Assembly (NCBI GenBank): GCA_017394885.1
Contig: JAFPWO010000019.1
Span: forward strand, 1 to 58,869
Length of the DNA: 58,869 nt
From: Lachnospiraceae bacterium
GTDB lineage: Bacteria; Bacillota; Clostridia; Lachnospirales; Lachnospiraceae
Direction: 5' to 3'
Every line of letters starts with the position of its first letter. Position 1 is the first letter of the stretch. A program made the position numbers and the translations under genes. Positions 18,756 through 27,288 of the stretch are shown here, one piece after another. The notes beneath the pieces are model-generated. The model had not been told where the DNA came from. It ran no database searches and saw nothing but the letters and a program-made list of their open reading frames with translations.

Positions 18756-19400
18756 ATGGAGAAATCTTGCAGAATTTTACTCTCGCCCGCGGAAGGGTAT
18801 TATGAAGAGAAGAAATCCCGCTTTCTTTCACTGGCCGCGCCGGTAGAAAGCGAAGAGGAGGTCCAGAGCCTGCTTGCGCAGCGGCGCAGGCTTTATTGGG
18901 ATGCGCGCCATCACTGCTACGCCTTTCTGATCGGCGGCCCCGCCGGCTCTTCCCGCTTCAGTGATGACGGCGAGCCCGGCGGAACCGCGGGGAAACCGAT
19001 CCGGGACGTTCTCGAAGGCTCCGGGATTCAGAATATATGTATCGTCGTGACGCGTTACTTCGGCGGCACCCTGCTCGGGACAGGCGGACTGGTCCGGGCT
19101 TATTCCGCGGCGGCGAAAGACGCCCTGCTGCATGCCGAGACCGCGCTCTGCATCCGAGGAGAGGAGTGGCAGCTGATCTGCGATTACAGTGATAAAGCAC
19201 GGATCGACCGCCTCCTGGCCGAGCAGAATATCGAAAAGCTGTCCGAAGAATTCTCCCAGGACGTTACCATGCACCTGTTTCTGGAGGAGGAGATGATCCC
19301 GCTCTTCCAAAGCTGCGTGGCCGATCTGACTGCCGGCAGCGCGCTGCTGGAAAAAATCGGAGAGCGGAATCATATCCGCCGCGAATCCTTTACGGATTAG
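18756..19400 (+). CDS. YigZ/IMPACT family protein
   Basis: 214-residue member of the YigZ (UPF0029) family, related to the eukaryotic translation regulator IMPACT; the molecular role in bacteria is unsettled. The N-terminal domain has [42 protein letters not shown] and [21 protein letters not shown], all diagnostic. The C-terminal half (about 135-205) is the second, ferredoxin-like domain. No clear Shine-Dalgarno precedes the ATG, and a TATGAT -10-like box ends only 11 bp upstream, so the transcript may have a very short leader. The stop overlaps the convergent DUF4349 gene by 11 bases. Confidence 0.9.
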   Translation: MEKSCRILLSPAEGYYEEKKSRFLSLAAPVESEEEVQSLLAQRRRLYWDARHHCYAFLIGGPAGSSRFSDDGEPGGTAGKPIRDVLEGSGIQNICIVVTRYFGGTLLGTGGLVRAYSAAAKDALLHAETALCIRGEEWQLICDYSDKARIDRLLAEQNIEKLSEEFSQDVTMHLFLEEEMIPLFQSCVADLTAGSALLEKIGERNHIRRESFTD

Positions 19401-20355
19401 GCTTTTCTTCCGGGGTCTGCTCCGGCAGGCGCATGCCCTTCTTAAACGCTTCCTGCAGCTTCTTTTCCTTCCGTACCTTATGCTTTTTCATGCCGATCCG
19501 GATCCCGAATACGATCAGGACCACAGCGGCCGCCGCTGTCAGGATCGAAGGCAGATTGCCGACCAGGAACAGCGCGGCGTCTGTAAAGAATTCCCCGACC
19601 CGCTTCAGACTGCCGGAAAACTTTTCTCCCAGCTTTTCCCCGAAGGTTTTCGGTGCGGCTTCGGTTAAGGTTTCCACTTCATACAGGGTGATCGTGGCCG
19701 TGGTATAGGCCACGAGATTCTCCAGCACCCGCAGCTGGGACGTATAGGATTCCAGTTCGTATTCCACCTGTGTCAGATGATCCTGGATCGTGAGGAGATC
19801 CTGCAGGTCTTCCGCTTCTTCCATCATGGCCAGCAGGCGGTCTCGCTGTGTTTCCAGCGACTGGACCTTGCTGGCGGTATCCGCGTACTGGAGGCTTATG
19901 TCTTCGACCTCTTCCCGAAGCGAAGTATTGTTTCCGATCTCCGCGGCTTTTGCTTCAAAATCACCCGTCTTATCCGCCGGGATCCGGAGCACAAACTCCG
20001 CGGTCCGTGCACCGGAGCGTTTATAGCTTTGTCCGCTGACGGAGGAACTTTCAATATAACCGCCCAGTTCCGCCGTGAGCTGCCGGATCACGCCGAGGCT
20101 TTTATCAAACTCTTTGGATTCAAATGTGTAAAAGAGTTTTTTGATCAGTTTCTGTGAAGAAGGAAGCAGCGAATCATTCCCGCTCATCCCGCTGTTTTCG
20201 GACTGGGCGGATAGATCGGAAGTATAGGATATGTTCGTACCCGCGTATTCAGCCTCCGCTCTTTTTTCATCTGTCGTCCTGTTTCCTCCGCAGGCGGTCA
20301 GCAGAAGCGTAAGCAGAAGCAGGAATACCAGCGTCTTGTTCCGAAATGCCTTCAT
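19390..20355 (-). CDS. DUF4349 membrane lipoprotein
   Basis: 321 residues. An N-terminal signal peptide ends in the lipobox LLLTAC. A polar linker leads into the DUF4349 domain (about 70-285): LFYTFESKEFDKSL, GGYIESSSVSG, VLRIPADKTGDF and a coiled-coil stretch (DTASKVQSLETQRDRLLAMM), ending in YTTATITLYEV. A membrane helix (about 265-290) and a basic cytoplasmic tail follow. The function of DUF4349 is unknown. The gene is divergent from an ECF sigma factor gene and probably linked to that envelope response by position; that is inference. RBS AAAGGAG. Confidence 0.85.
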   Translation of the reverse strand: MKAFRNKTLVFLLLLTLLLTACGGNRTTDEKRAEAEYAGTNISYTSDLSAQSENSGMSGNDSLLPSSQKLIKKLFYTFESKEFDKSLGVIRQLTAELGGYIESSSVSGQSYKRSGARTAEFVLRIPADKTGDFEAKAAEIGNNTSLREEVEDISLQYADTASKVQSLETQRDRLLAMMEEAEDLQDLLTIQDHLTQVEYELESYTSQLRVLENLVAYTTATITLYEVETLTEAAPKTFGEKLGEKFSGSLKRVGEFFTDAALFLVGNLPSILTAAAAVVLIVFGIRIGMKKHKVRKEKKLQEAFKKGMRLPEQTPEEKPNP

Positions 20356-20526
20356 CGTCGTATCACTCCTTTCGGGTCATTTTGCCAATAAAACAAATCC
20401 GTTCCCCGATTTGTTGCAATCAGTCCGAAACGAGTGTAAAATAGCAGCTGCAACCCGACTGTAAAAGTTTTTCAGAATTTGCAACATTTGACCCGCCTCT
20501 CCGGTATAGATGTCAGAAAGGAAGCC
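20356..20526. promoter_or_regulatory. Divergent regulatory region with GCAAC boxes
   Basis: 171 bp between the DUF4349 and sigma factor genes. GCAAC occurs at 20450-20454 and 20481-20485 on the plus strand and at 20413-20417 on the minus strand, each facing one of the genes. GCAACA (20481-20486) stands 18 bp before TATAGA. These could be -35 elements of promoters read by the ECF sigma factor itself; this is a guess from spacing and repetition only. Confidence 0.35.
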
Positions 20527-20985
20527 ATGAAGACTGCAGAAGAAATGGTGTCGGCCTACGAGAATATGCTGTATCGCGCCGCCCTGTCCCACACGGGCAA
20601 CTGTGAGGACGCGCAGGATATGGTGCAGGAAACATTTATCCGATGGCTGACCAAACGTCCGGTTTTTGAATCGGACGAACATGAAAAGGCCTGGCTGCTG
20701 CGGGTGGTGATCAACCTCTGCCGCAACTATGTCAGCAAAAAAGGGAACCGGGGGAACGCCGAGCTGCTGGATATTTATCCGGCTGCCGATCCGGAGGAGC
20801 AATCCCTGATCGAAGACGTGATGTCCCTGCCGGCCAAATACCGGGACGTGATCTATCTCTTTTATTACGAAGGCTTCTCCACGAAGGAGATCGCTGAGAT
20901 CCTGAATACCAGGGAGAGTACGGTCCGGTCCCAGCTGCTGCGGGCAAGAAACATGCTGAAAGGACGTTTAGAGGCGGAGTTATGA
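20527..20985 (+). CDS. ECF-type RNA polymerase sigma factor
   Basis: 152 residues with sigma-70 region 2 (about 5-70: YENMLYRAALSHTGNCEDAQDMVQETFIRW) and region 4 (about 95-148: LPAKYRDVIYLFYYEGFSTKEIAEIL, RESTVRSQLLRARNMLK), lacking regions 1 and 3 as in extracytoplasmic-function sigma factors. The frame is open 16 codons upstream, but AAAGGA precedes the ATG at 20527. The stop overlaps the next gene by 4 bases (ATGA). That gene encodes a one-pass membrane protein, the usual arrangement of sigma and anti-sigma. Confidence 0.92.
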   Translation: MKTAEEMVSAYENMLYRAALSHTGNCEDAQDMVQETFIRWLTKRPVFESDEHEKAWLLRVVINLCRNYVSKKGNRGNAELLDIYPAADPEEQSLIEDVMSLPAKYRDVIYLFYYEGFSTKEIAEILNTRESTVRSQLLRARNMLKGRLEAEL

Positions 20986-21824
20986 GCGGGTATAACGAAT
21001 ATTTTGACAAGATAAAACTGAATGAGGAGCAGCATCAGGCGATTCTGGACGCTGTTAAGAAAGAAGAGGCACTGCTCAGCCAGGCCGCGGAAAATACAAA
21101 ACAGAAGTCTTCGGATACCGCGAAGATCCGTTTCATGCGCCGGGCCGGGCTGATCGCCTCCTGCGCCGCGCTGCTTGCGCTGGTGATCATCTTCCCGCTC
21201 GGCAAACGGCAGAGCATGACGCCCGCGAATGATAAAATCCCGGAGGCGGATACGGTGATGAGTTCGGATATCCGCTCGGAAGGAGCCGATGCTTCACTTT
21301 CCGGAGAGAAAGAAGTCCGGACAGATGCCGCGCTCAGCCCGCAGGAAAACATCGCTGCGGACCCGGGCAGCATTCCGGCACCCGCCGAAGAACCGGTCGC
21401 CAGTATCATTACCGACGCGGTGATACCGAATACAGCGAAGTCCGATCATGCTTTCCCGGAGGAGAGCGACCGAAGCGCTGCCCCGGCGAACGAGCCGTAT
21501 GAATGTGAATTTGCACATTCAATAGAAAAAAGCGGGGAAGAGACGGGCGAAGAAGGTCCCGTATTGGTCGAGGCAAGCGTTTCCGACGGCCTGCTGATCT
21601 TTAACGGGAAGAGCTACCGTTATCTTGAGGAAACGATAACGGATGAATCTGCCTTCGATGCCGGCTGCCTTGCTGTGATTACCGTGGGGGGGGACGCGCT
21701 GCTTGATCCTGCCTTGCTGGATATCCGCTCCGGCATGTTCCTCTATGGGAAAGAGCCTTATGACCGGCTTTATATCCGGCTGTCGGAAGACAGATTCCTG
21801 TGCTTTGTTCCGGAAGATAACTGA
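20982..21824 (+). CDS. Putative membrane anti-sigma factor
   Basis: 280 residues. A cytoplasmic N-terminus (1-53) is followed by one membrane helix (about 54-74, AGLIASCAALLALVIIFPLG). An acidic, Ser/Glu/Pro-rich extracytoplasmic linker (about 80-185) and a small folded C-terminal part ending SEDRFLCFVPEDN complete it. The first 50 residues (NEYFDKIKLNEEQHQAILDA) resemble the sigma-binding helices of one-pass anti-sigma factors, but there is no HxxxCxxC zinc motif. The call rests mostly on topology and on the 4-bp overlap with the sigma gene. topB follows 2 bp later. Confidence 0.65.
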   Translation: MSGYNEYFDKIKLNEEQHQAILDAVKKEEALLSQAAENTKQKSSDTAKIRFMRRAGLIASCAALLALVIIFPLGKRQSMTPANDKIPEADTVMSSDIRSEGADASLSGEKEVRTDAALSPQENIAADPGSIPAPAEEPVASIITDAVIPNTAKSDHAFPEESDRSAAPANEPYECEFAHSIEKSGEETGEEGPVLVEASVSDGLLIFNGKSYRYLEETITDESAFDAGCLAVITVGGDALLDPALLDIRSGMFLYGKEPYDRLYIRLSEDRFLCFVPEDN

Positions 21825-21826
21825 TT

Positions 21827-23821
21827 ATGCCGAAAGCTCTCTTTATTGCCGAAAAACCCAGTGTAGCGCAGGAATTTGCCAAAGCGCTGCACGAACCCAT
21901 GACCCGCAGCGACGGTTTTCTCGAAAGCGAGAATGCCGTCGTTACGTGGTGTGTGGGGCATCTGGTAACCATGAGCTATCCCGAGGTTTACGATCCCGCC
22001 CTGAAATACTGGCGCATGGAGACGCTTCCTTTTATTCCTGAAGATTTTCGCTACGAGATCATCGATTCCGTAAAAAAACAGTATGAAACCGTGAAAAAGC
22101 TGCTGCACCGGAAGGATGTGGACCGTATTTACGTGTGCACGGACTCCGGGCGGGAGGGAGAATATATTTACCGCCTCGTCGAGCAGATGGCCGTGGTGAA
22201 GGGGAAAAAGAGGCTGCGCGTATGGATCGACTCGCAGACAGAAGAGGAGATACGGCGCGGGATCCGCGAAGCCAAAGATCTTTCTGCTTACGATAATCTC
22301 GCGGCCTCCGCCTACCTGCGCGCCAAGGAAGACTATCTGATGGGCATCAATTTCTCCCGTCTTCTGGCTATTAAATACGGAAATCAGATCTCGGAATTCC
22401 TCGGGAAGAAGAGCAAGCTGGCCGTGGGCCGGGTCATGACCTGCGTCCTCGGCATGGTCGTCCGCCGGGAGCGGGAGATCCGAAGCTTTGTCAAAACGCC
22501 GTACTACCGCCTGATCCTGCAGAGCCCTTCGCCTAACGGGGAATGCACGCTCGAAGCGGAGTGGCGCGTGCAGGAAGAAAGCGAGCATGCGGGAAAGCCG
22601 TATCTGTACCGGGAAAACGGCTTTCTGGAAGAAGCCATCGCCCGCGGCGCGGCCGAAAAGCTTATGGATCCCCGCCCGGTGACGGCGAAGCTCGTGCAGC
22701 TTTCCCGTAAGCAGGAAAAAACAAATCCGCCGCTGCTTTTCAACCTGGCCGAGCTGCAGAATACCTGCTCGAAAACCCTGAAGATCAGTCCGGATGAGAC
22801 ACTGAAGATCGCCCAGGAATTATATGAAAAGAAGCTGGTCACCTACCCGCGGACCGATGCGCGGGTGCTCTCATCCGCCATTGCCAGGGAAATTGACAAG
22901 AATATCCGCGGGCTGACGCAGATCGGTGATGTTTCCGCCTTTGCCCGAAAGATTCTGGAAGACGGCAGCTGGAAAAAGATCGGAAAGAGCCGCTATACCA
23001 ACGATAAGCAGATCACCGACCACTATGCCATCATTCCGACCGGGCAGGGGCTTTCCGCGCTGGCAAAGCTCCCGGAGACCTCCCGGAAAGTGTATGAAAA
23101 GATCGTCCGGCGCTTCCTGGCCATCTTTTATCCGCCGGCTGTCTTCCGCAAAACGGAACTGGAGCTGGTTGTCGGCAAAGAACACTTCTTCAGCAGCCTG
23201 CGCATCTTAACGGAAGAGGGATTCATGGCCGTGAGCGGCCGCTATGCCTCCTCCGGCAAAGCCGGTTCGGAAGAAGAAGAGAGCACGGGAAACCAGGCTC
23301 TGGCTGATTATCTCGGGACACTGAAAAAGGGGCAGCTCCTCCCGGTATCGGACATTCTGGTCAAAGCCGGTGAGACGACGCCGCCCAAACGCTACACCTC
23401 CGGTTCGCTGATCCTGGCCATGGAAAATGCCGGCCAGCTGATAGAAGATGAGGAGCTGCGCGCGCAGATCAAGGGCTCGGGAATCGGGACCAGCGCGACG
23501 AGAGCCGAGATCCTGAAAAAGCTGGTCACCAACGACTATCTGAAGCTCTCCGGCAAGACGCAGATCATGACGCCGACGCTGCTCGGGGAAATGATCTACG
23601 ATACCGTCGCCTGTTCCATCAAACCGCTTCTCAATCCCGAGCTGACTGCAAGCTGGGAGATGGGGCTGACAAAGGTCGCGGAAGGGACGCTGAGCGAAGA
23701 CGCGTACATGGAAAAACTGAAAGATTTTATTACCCGGCGGGTCGAAAAGGTTCGTGAAACGGATATGCGTTCTTACCTGGGTGCAGCCTATCGGGAAGCA
23801 GCCAAAGCATATCGGACATAA
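21827..23821 (+). CDS. topB: DNA topoisomerase III (type IA)
   Basis: Type IA topoisomerase of 664 residues that cuts one strand through a 5'-phosphotyrosine and resolves linked DNA. The TOPRIM domain has ALFIAEKPSVAQ and CTDSGREGEYIYR. LRAKEDYLMGINFSRL and the catalytic tyrosine motif VTYPRTDARVLS follow, then IIPTGQ and GIGTSATRAEIL. No C-terminal zinc fingers are present. No good ribosome binding site precedes it, so translation may depend on the upstream gene. A terminator follows. Confidence 0.95.
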   Translation: MPKALFIAEKPSVAQEFAKALHEPMTRSDGFLESENAVVTWCVGHLVTMSYPEVYDPALKYWRMETLPFIPEDFRYEIIDSVKKQYETVKKLLHRKDVDRIYVCTDSGREGEYIYRLVEQMAVVKGKKRLRVWIDSQTEEEIRRGIREAKDLSAYDNLAASAYLRAKEDYLMGINFSRLLAIKYGNQISEFLGKKSKLAVGRVMTCVLGMVVRREREIRSFVKTPYYRLILQSPSPNGECTLEAEWRVQEESEHAGKPYLYRENGFLEEAIARGAAEKLMDPRPVTAKLVQLSRKQEKTNPPLLFNLAELQNTCSKTLKISPDETLKIAQELYEKKLVTYPRTDARVLSSAIAREIDKNIRGLTQIGDVSAFARKILEDGSWKKIGKSRYTNDKQITDHYAIIPTGQGLSALAKLPETSRKVYEKIVRRFLAIFYPPAVFRKTELELVVGKEHFFSSLRILTEEGFMAVSGRYASSGKAGSEEEESTGNQALADYLGTLKKGQLLPVSDILVKAGETTPPKRYTSGSLILAMENAGQLIEDEELRAQIKGSGIGTSATRAEILKKLVTNDYLKLSGKTQIMTPTLLGEMIYDTVACSIKPLLNPELTASWEMGLTKVAEGTLSEDAYMEKLKDFITRRVEKVRETDMRSYLGAAYREAAKAYRT

Positions 23822-23824
23822 AGA

Positions 23825-23852
23825 GAAGGGGGCCTCGGGCCCCCTTCTTCTT
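23825..23852 (+). terminator. Terminator after topB
   Basis: Arms GAAGGGGGCC (23825-23834) and GGCCCCCTTC (23838-23847) followed by TTCTT. The convergent LysR gene ends 22 bp beyond. Confidence 0.8.
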
Positions 23853-23868
23853 ATGACTCCCTGTCCGC

Positions 23869-24822
23869 TCAGTCGAAACGCTTTACTTTTTCCATGGCGA
23901 TCTTCAGGAATTCTTCCATGGCACGGGTCACATATTTTGCCTTCTTGTAGAAGAAGCACAGTTCCCGGCTGCTGAGCGCCGGATCGAGCTTGTACAGTTT
24001 CACATGCGGCGCGTCCAGCAGGCTCTGGATCAGGGTATCGCTGACGAAGGAGATGCCCAGGCCCGAACTGCTGACATTGTAGGAGGTCATCTGCTGATCC
24101 AGCTGCAGAATGACGTTCGGCTTCATTTCATATTTTTCAAAGAGTTTCAGCGCGCGGTCGCGGGTATCGTTGCCGCTCTTTAAGAGGACGAAGGGAAGAC
24201 CGTCGAAGGACTCGAACGGGACGACCGGGAAAGAAGAATCCAGGAAGCGGCCGTTCACCACGTCTTCCGCGGGGATCTGATAAGCCTGCAGCTTCTGATT
24301 GACCGGGAAATCCATGGGGACTGCCACCATCAGATGTTCATTCCGATACAGGCAGCTGGTATGCGTTTCCTTGTCAAAGACAAAGTTGTCCATGATCAGG
24401 TCGAGAGAGCCGTCCATCAGCTTCTGGTCCAGCAGGGGCGTATTGGCTTCCACCACATTGATATCCACGGCTGGATACCGGCGCGTAAACTCGGTGATGA
24501 TAGGCGGAAGAATACAGGAGGTGAACAGATTGCTGCCGCCGATATTGATGACGCCGCTCTTGAGCTCCTCCAGATTGTTCAGATAGTTCTGGAAGCTGTC
24601 CTGCAGGTCCATCATCTGCTTTACGACCTCAATATACTTCTGGCCGCATTCCGTCAGGCCGATGGGGTTCGTGCTGCGGTCGAAGATCGGGACACCGATG
24701 CGGCTTTCGATCCGCTTGATGGTCACGCTGAGCGCCGGCTGGGAAATGTATAAATTGCGGGCTGCTTTGGAGAAACTGCGTTCTTTGTAGACTTCGTAGA
24801 CGTATTCTGAGTTGCTGAACAT
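23869..24822 (-). CDS. LysR-family transcriptional regulator
   Basis: 317 residues. The N-terminal winged helix-turn-helix has SFSKAARNLYISQPALSVTIKRIESRIGVPIF (in the 5-60 range), and the two-lobed effector domain begins at about 90 (KSGVINIGGSNLFTSCILPP). The frame allows an ATG at 24840, but AGAAGGA lies inside that extension, 7 nt before the ATG at 24822, which is used here. It is divergent from udk across a 254-bp AT-rich region. No metabolic gene is adjacent that would name its target. Confidence 0.92.
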   Translation of the reverse strand: MFSNSEYVYEVYKERSFSKAARNLYISQPALSVTIKRIESRIGVPIFDRSTNPIGLTECGQKYIEVVKQMMDLQDSFQNYLNNLEELKSGVINIGGSNLFTSCILPPIITEFTRRYPAVDINVVEANTPLLDQKLMDGSLDLIMDNFVFDKETHTSCLYRNEHLMVAVPMDFPVNQKLQAYQIPAEDVVNGRFLDSSFPVVPFESFDGLPFVLLKSGNDTRDRALKLFEKYEMKPNVILQLDQQMTSYNVSSSGLGISFVSDTLIQSLLDAPHVKLYKLDPALSSRELCFFYKKAKYVTRAMEEFLKIAMEKVKRFD

Positions 24823-24876
24823 GTGATCCTTCTCTCTCATAAATGATTATGAATAATTGATTTAAAGAACATTTAT

Positions 24877-24905
24877 ATGGTAACATAAACGAATAAAAAT
24901 GACAA
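24877..24905 (-). promoter_or_regulatory. Promoter of the LysR gene
   Basis: Minus strand: -35 TTGTCA (24900-24905), 17-bp spacer, -10 TACCAT (24877-24882). The rest of 24823-25076 is AT-rich with no other gene seen. Confidence 0.6.
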
Positions 24906-25013
24906 GCGGGTTTTTATTATTTTTTGTAAATCTTTTTACAGGATCAAAAAGAGAAAGATTCCGGGTGATTTATCAAAAAAAGCAGAAATTATACCAAAAA
25001 ATCTCTTGTTCTG

Positions 25014-25022
25014 TGCTACAAT
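25014..25022 (+). promoter_or_regulatory. Extended -10 promoter of udk
   Basis: TGCTACAAT (TGnTACAAT) about 50 bp before the udk start; no good -35 at the right distance. Confidence 0.55.
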
Positions 25023-25076
25023 ACAGACAGATTGCCAGCATGGATTCGGCAGATGATCCGGGAGGAGGAGATCAGC

Positions 25077-25697
25077 TTGGGCAAAATACTCGTAGTGGGG
25101 ATCGCAGGCGGTTCCGGCAGCGGAAAAACGACGTTAACCAATAATATCCTGCGGCGTTTCGGCGACCAGGTCAGTATCGTTCATCATGATAATTATTACC
25201 GTTCCCATCATGATCTGACGCTGGAAGAACGCAGCAAACTGAATTATGACAGCCCGGAATCGCTGGAGAACGAGCTCATCGTGGAGCAGCTCCGCCTTCT
25301 CCGGGAAGGCAGGAGCATCGAATGCCCGCTGTACGATTTCTCCATGCACGACCGGAAAGCGGAGACGGTTACGATCCATCCCAAGCCCGTGATCCTGGTG
25401 GAGGGCATTCTGATCTTTGCCGAGCCGGCCTTGGCGGAGCAGATGGATATCAAGGTTTTCGTGGATACCGACGCGGATATCCGTCTTTCCCGACGGATCA
25501 TGCGGGACGTCAAAAAACGCGGCCGCAGCCTTGACAGTGTGATCGATCAATGGCGTGCGACCGTGAAACCCATGTATGAACTGTATGTGGAGCCGACCAA
25601 AAAGCGGGCGGATATCATTATCCCCGAAGGCGGGAAGAATCCCGTCGCCCTCGATATGCTTTTCGGCCGGCTGGAGCGGCATTTAAACGAACAGTGA
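25077..25697 (+). CDS. udk: Uridine kinase (TTG start)
   Basis: Phosphorylates uridine or cytidine to UMP or CMP. The 206 residues have the P-loop GIAGGSGSGKTTL, SIVHHDNYYRSH, YDSPESLEN and DADIRLSRRIMRDVKKRGRSLDSVI. In-frame TTG (25032) and ATG (25053) exist upstream. GGAGGAGGAG (25061-25070) stands 6 nt before a TTG at 25077, and that start gives the normal protein length, so TTG is preferred. The stop directly abuts the stop of the convergent glycogen synthase gene, and the two stops together form TGATCA. Confidence 0.95.
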   Translation: MGKILVVGIAGGSGSGKTTLTNNILRRFGDQVSIVHHDNYYRSHHDLTLEERSKLNYDSPESLENELIVEQLRLLREGRSIECPLYDFSMHDRKAETVTIHPKPVILVEGILIFAEPALAEQMDIKVFVDTDADIRLSRRIMRDVKKRGRSLDSVIDQWRATVKPMYELYVEPTKKRADIIIPEGGKNPVALDMLFGRLERHLNEQ

Positions 25698-27143
25698 TCA
25701 GTGCGTCAGAAGTTCCGTATAGAGCTCTTCATATTTCTTTGCCGAGGCGGTCCAGGAGAAATCCTGGGCCATCGCTCTTTCTGCCAGCTTATTCCATGCC
25801 TTCTTGTTTTCATAGAAGGTCTTCAGCGAATAACGCACCGTATCCAGGAATACGTACGGATTGTAGATCTCAAAGGAAAAGCCGGTCCCTTCCCCGGTGA
25901 AGCGGTTGTACGGCACGACCGTATCCTTTAATCCGCCGGTTTCCCGGACGATCGGCAGCGTCCCGTAGCGCAGGGCGATCAGCTGGCTCAGGCCGCAGGG
26001 CTCGAAGCGGGAGGGCATTAAAAACGCGTCGCTGGAAGCGTAGATGCGGCGGGAGAGTTCCTCCGAATAGAAGAAGTTGGCGCTCACCTGCTTCGGATTG
26101 TTGCGGGAAGCCGTGCGGAACATATCCTCATAGCGGTATTCTCCGGTCCCGAGGACGACGAGCTGCACCCGGCTGGAAAGGATCTCGGATAAGACCTGCG
26201 CGACCAGTTCCAGGCCTTTCTGCTCGGTCAGGCGGGATACGATGCCGATCATCATCACCTTATTGTCCTGCTCCAGCCCGAGTTCCTTTTGCAGCGCCAG
26301 CTTATTCTGGACTTTCTTTTTCTTAAAATCCGCCGCGGTATAATTCCGGGCCAGCGCCGGATCTTTTTCGGGATCGAAGCTGGTAAAATCGATGCCGTTC
26401 AGGATGCCGGTGAACTCATGGGAACGGGCCCGGAACAGGCCTTCCAGCCCTTCGCCGTATTCCGGCGTCTTGATCTCCTCCGCGTAGGTCGGGCTGACGG
26501 TCGTGATCCGGTCGGCATAGACCAGGCCGCCTTTGAGCATGTTCCCGTCCCGGTAGGTCAGCAGCTTATCGATACTGAAAAGCTCCGCCGGAAGGCCCGT
26601 GATCTTCTGCATGGTCTCCGCGCCGTAGACGCCCTGGAATTTCAGGTTGTGGATCGTCATAACGGAACGGATCCCCCGGTAAAACGGATCCTTGGCAAAT
26701 TCGGTCTTCAGATAGACCGGGACCAGGCCGCTGTGCCAGTCATGGCAGTGGATGATATCGGGACGGAAGCCGATGCTCGGCAGGATACTGAGCACCGCCT
26801 TGGAGAAAAAGCAGAATTTTTCAATATCGTAGTAATAATCGGTATACGGATAAGCGCCGCCGAAATACTCTTCGTTGTCGATAAAATAGAAGGTGATCCC
26901 ATTAATTACCAGTTCCTTGATCCCGATATACCGGTCGCAGCCGTTAAAGAACGAATAGAAATGCGTCAGATACCGCATCTGGCTGCGGTATTTCTCCGGG
27001 ATCATCGTATAGCAGGGCAGGACGACACGGACGTCATATTCTTCCGGATCAAAACTGTAGGGCAGCGATCCGACAACGTCGGCAAGGCCGCCGGTCTTGA
27101 CAAACGGTACGGATTCAGAAGCGGCAAATAGAATATTTTTCAT
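25698..27143 (-). CDS. glgA: Glycogen synthase, stand-alone form
   Basis: GT5 ADP-glucose:glucan glucosyltransferase, 481 residues. ADP-glucose loop FVKTGGLADVVGSLP, IIHCHDWHSGL, MTIHNLKFQG, ILNGIDF, VSRLTEQKGLEL and RFEPCGLSQLIALRYGTLPIVRETGGL (acceptor and donor sites with the EX7E pair) are present. Length is typical for the family. A second, longer GlgA is encoded at 42.5 kb, so this organism has at least two. The gene has its own strong promoter and no glg neighbours. Confidence 0.95.
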   Translation of the reverse strand: MKNILFAASESVPFVKTGGLADVVGSLPYSFDPEEYDVRVVLPCYTMIPEKYRSQMRYLTHFYSFFNGCDRYIGIKELVINGITFYFIDNEEYFGGAYPYTDYYYDIEKFCFFSKAVLSILPSIGFRPDIIHCHDWHSGLVPVYLKTEFAKDPFYRGIRSVMTIHNLKFQGVYGAETMQKITGLPAELFSIDKLLTYRDGNMLKGGLVYADRITTVSPTYAEEIKTPEYGEGLEGLFRARSHEFTGILNGIDFTSFDPEKDPALARNYTAADFKKKKVQNKLALQKELGLEQDNKVMMIGIVSRLTEQKGLELVAQVLSEILSSRVQLVVLGTGEYRYEDMFRTASRNNPKQVSANFFYSEELSRRIYASSDAFLMPSRFEPCGLSQLIALRYGTLPIVRETGGLKDTVVPYNRFTGEGTGFSFEIYNPYVFLDTVRYSLKTFYENKKAWNKLAERAMAQDFSWTASAKKYEELYTELLTH

Positions 27144-27177
27144 AAGAATGTCCTCTCGGAAGAATTATTACAAAAAT

Positions 27178-27206
27178 AGTATACCAGACTCACCGTTATA
27201 TAGCAA
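27178..27206 (-). promoter_or_regulatory. Promoter of the first glgA
   Basis: Minus strand: -35 TTGCTA (27201-27206), 17-bp spacer, -10 TATACT (27178-27183). Confidence 0.8.
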
Positions 27207-27210
27207 GTAT

Positions 27211-27277
27211 GATTTCAGTTTACGAAAGGATCCGGCCTGTTCGTTAGCAGGGCGGATCCTTTCTGACAGCTGAAATC
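27211..27277. repeat. Long nested inverted repeat between ilvE and glgA
   Basis: Nested arms: outer GATTTCAG/CTGAAATC, middle GAAAGGATCC/GGATCCTTTC, inner CCTG/CAGG, spanning 67 bp. It starts 5 bp upstream of the glgA -35 box and ends 12 bp past the ilvE stop. No U-run follows on either strand. It probably ends or stabilises the ilvE transcript. Confidence 0.7.
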
Positions 27278-27288
27278 ATGCTGTTTGA

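Noticed and set aside
19390..19400. Overlap of yigZ and DUF4349 genes as a sign of frameshift
   Set aside because: Both proteins end at natural family C-termini; an 11-bp tail-to-tail overlap is ordinary in compact genomes.
21827..23821. TOPRIM motif DSGREGE with Gly where topoisomerase I has Asp, as a possible lost active site
   Set aside because: DAGREGE-type motifs are, as far as I know, normal in Bacillota topoisomerase III, so this is not an anomaly.
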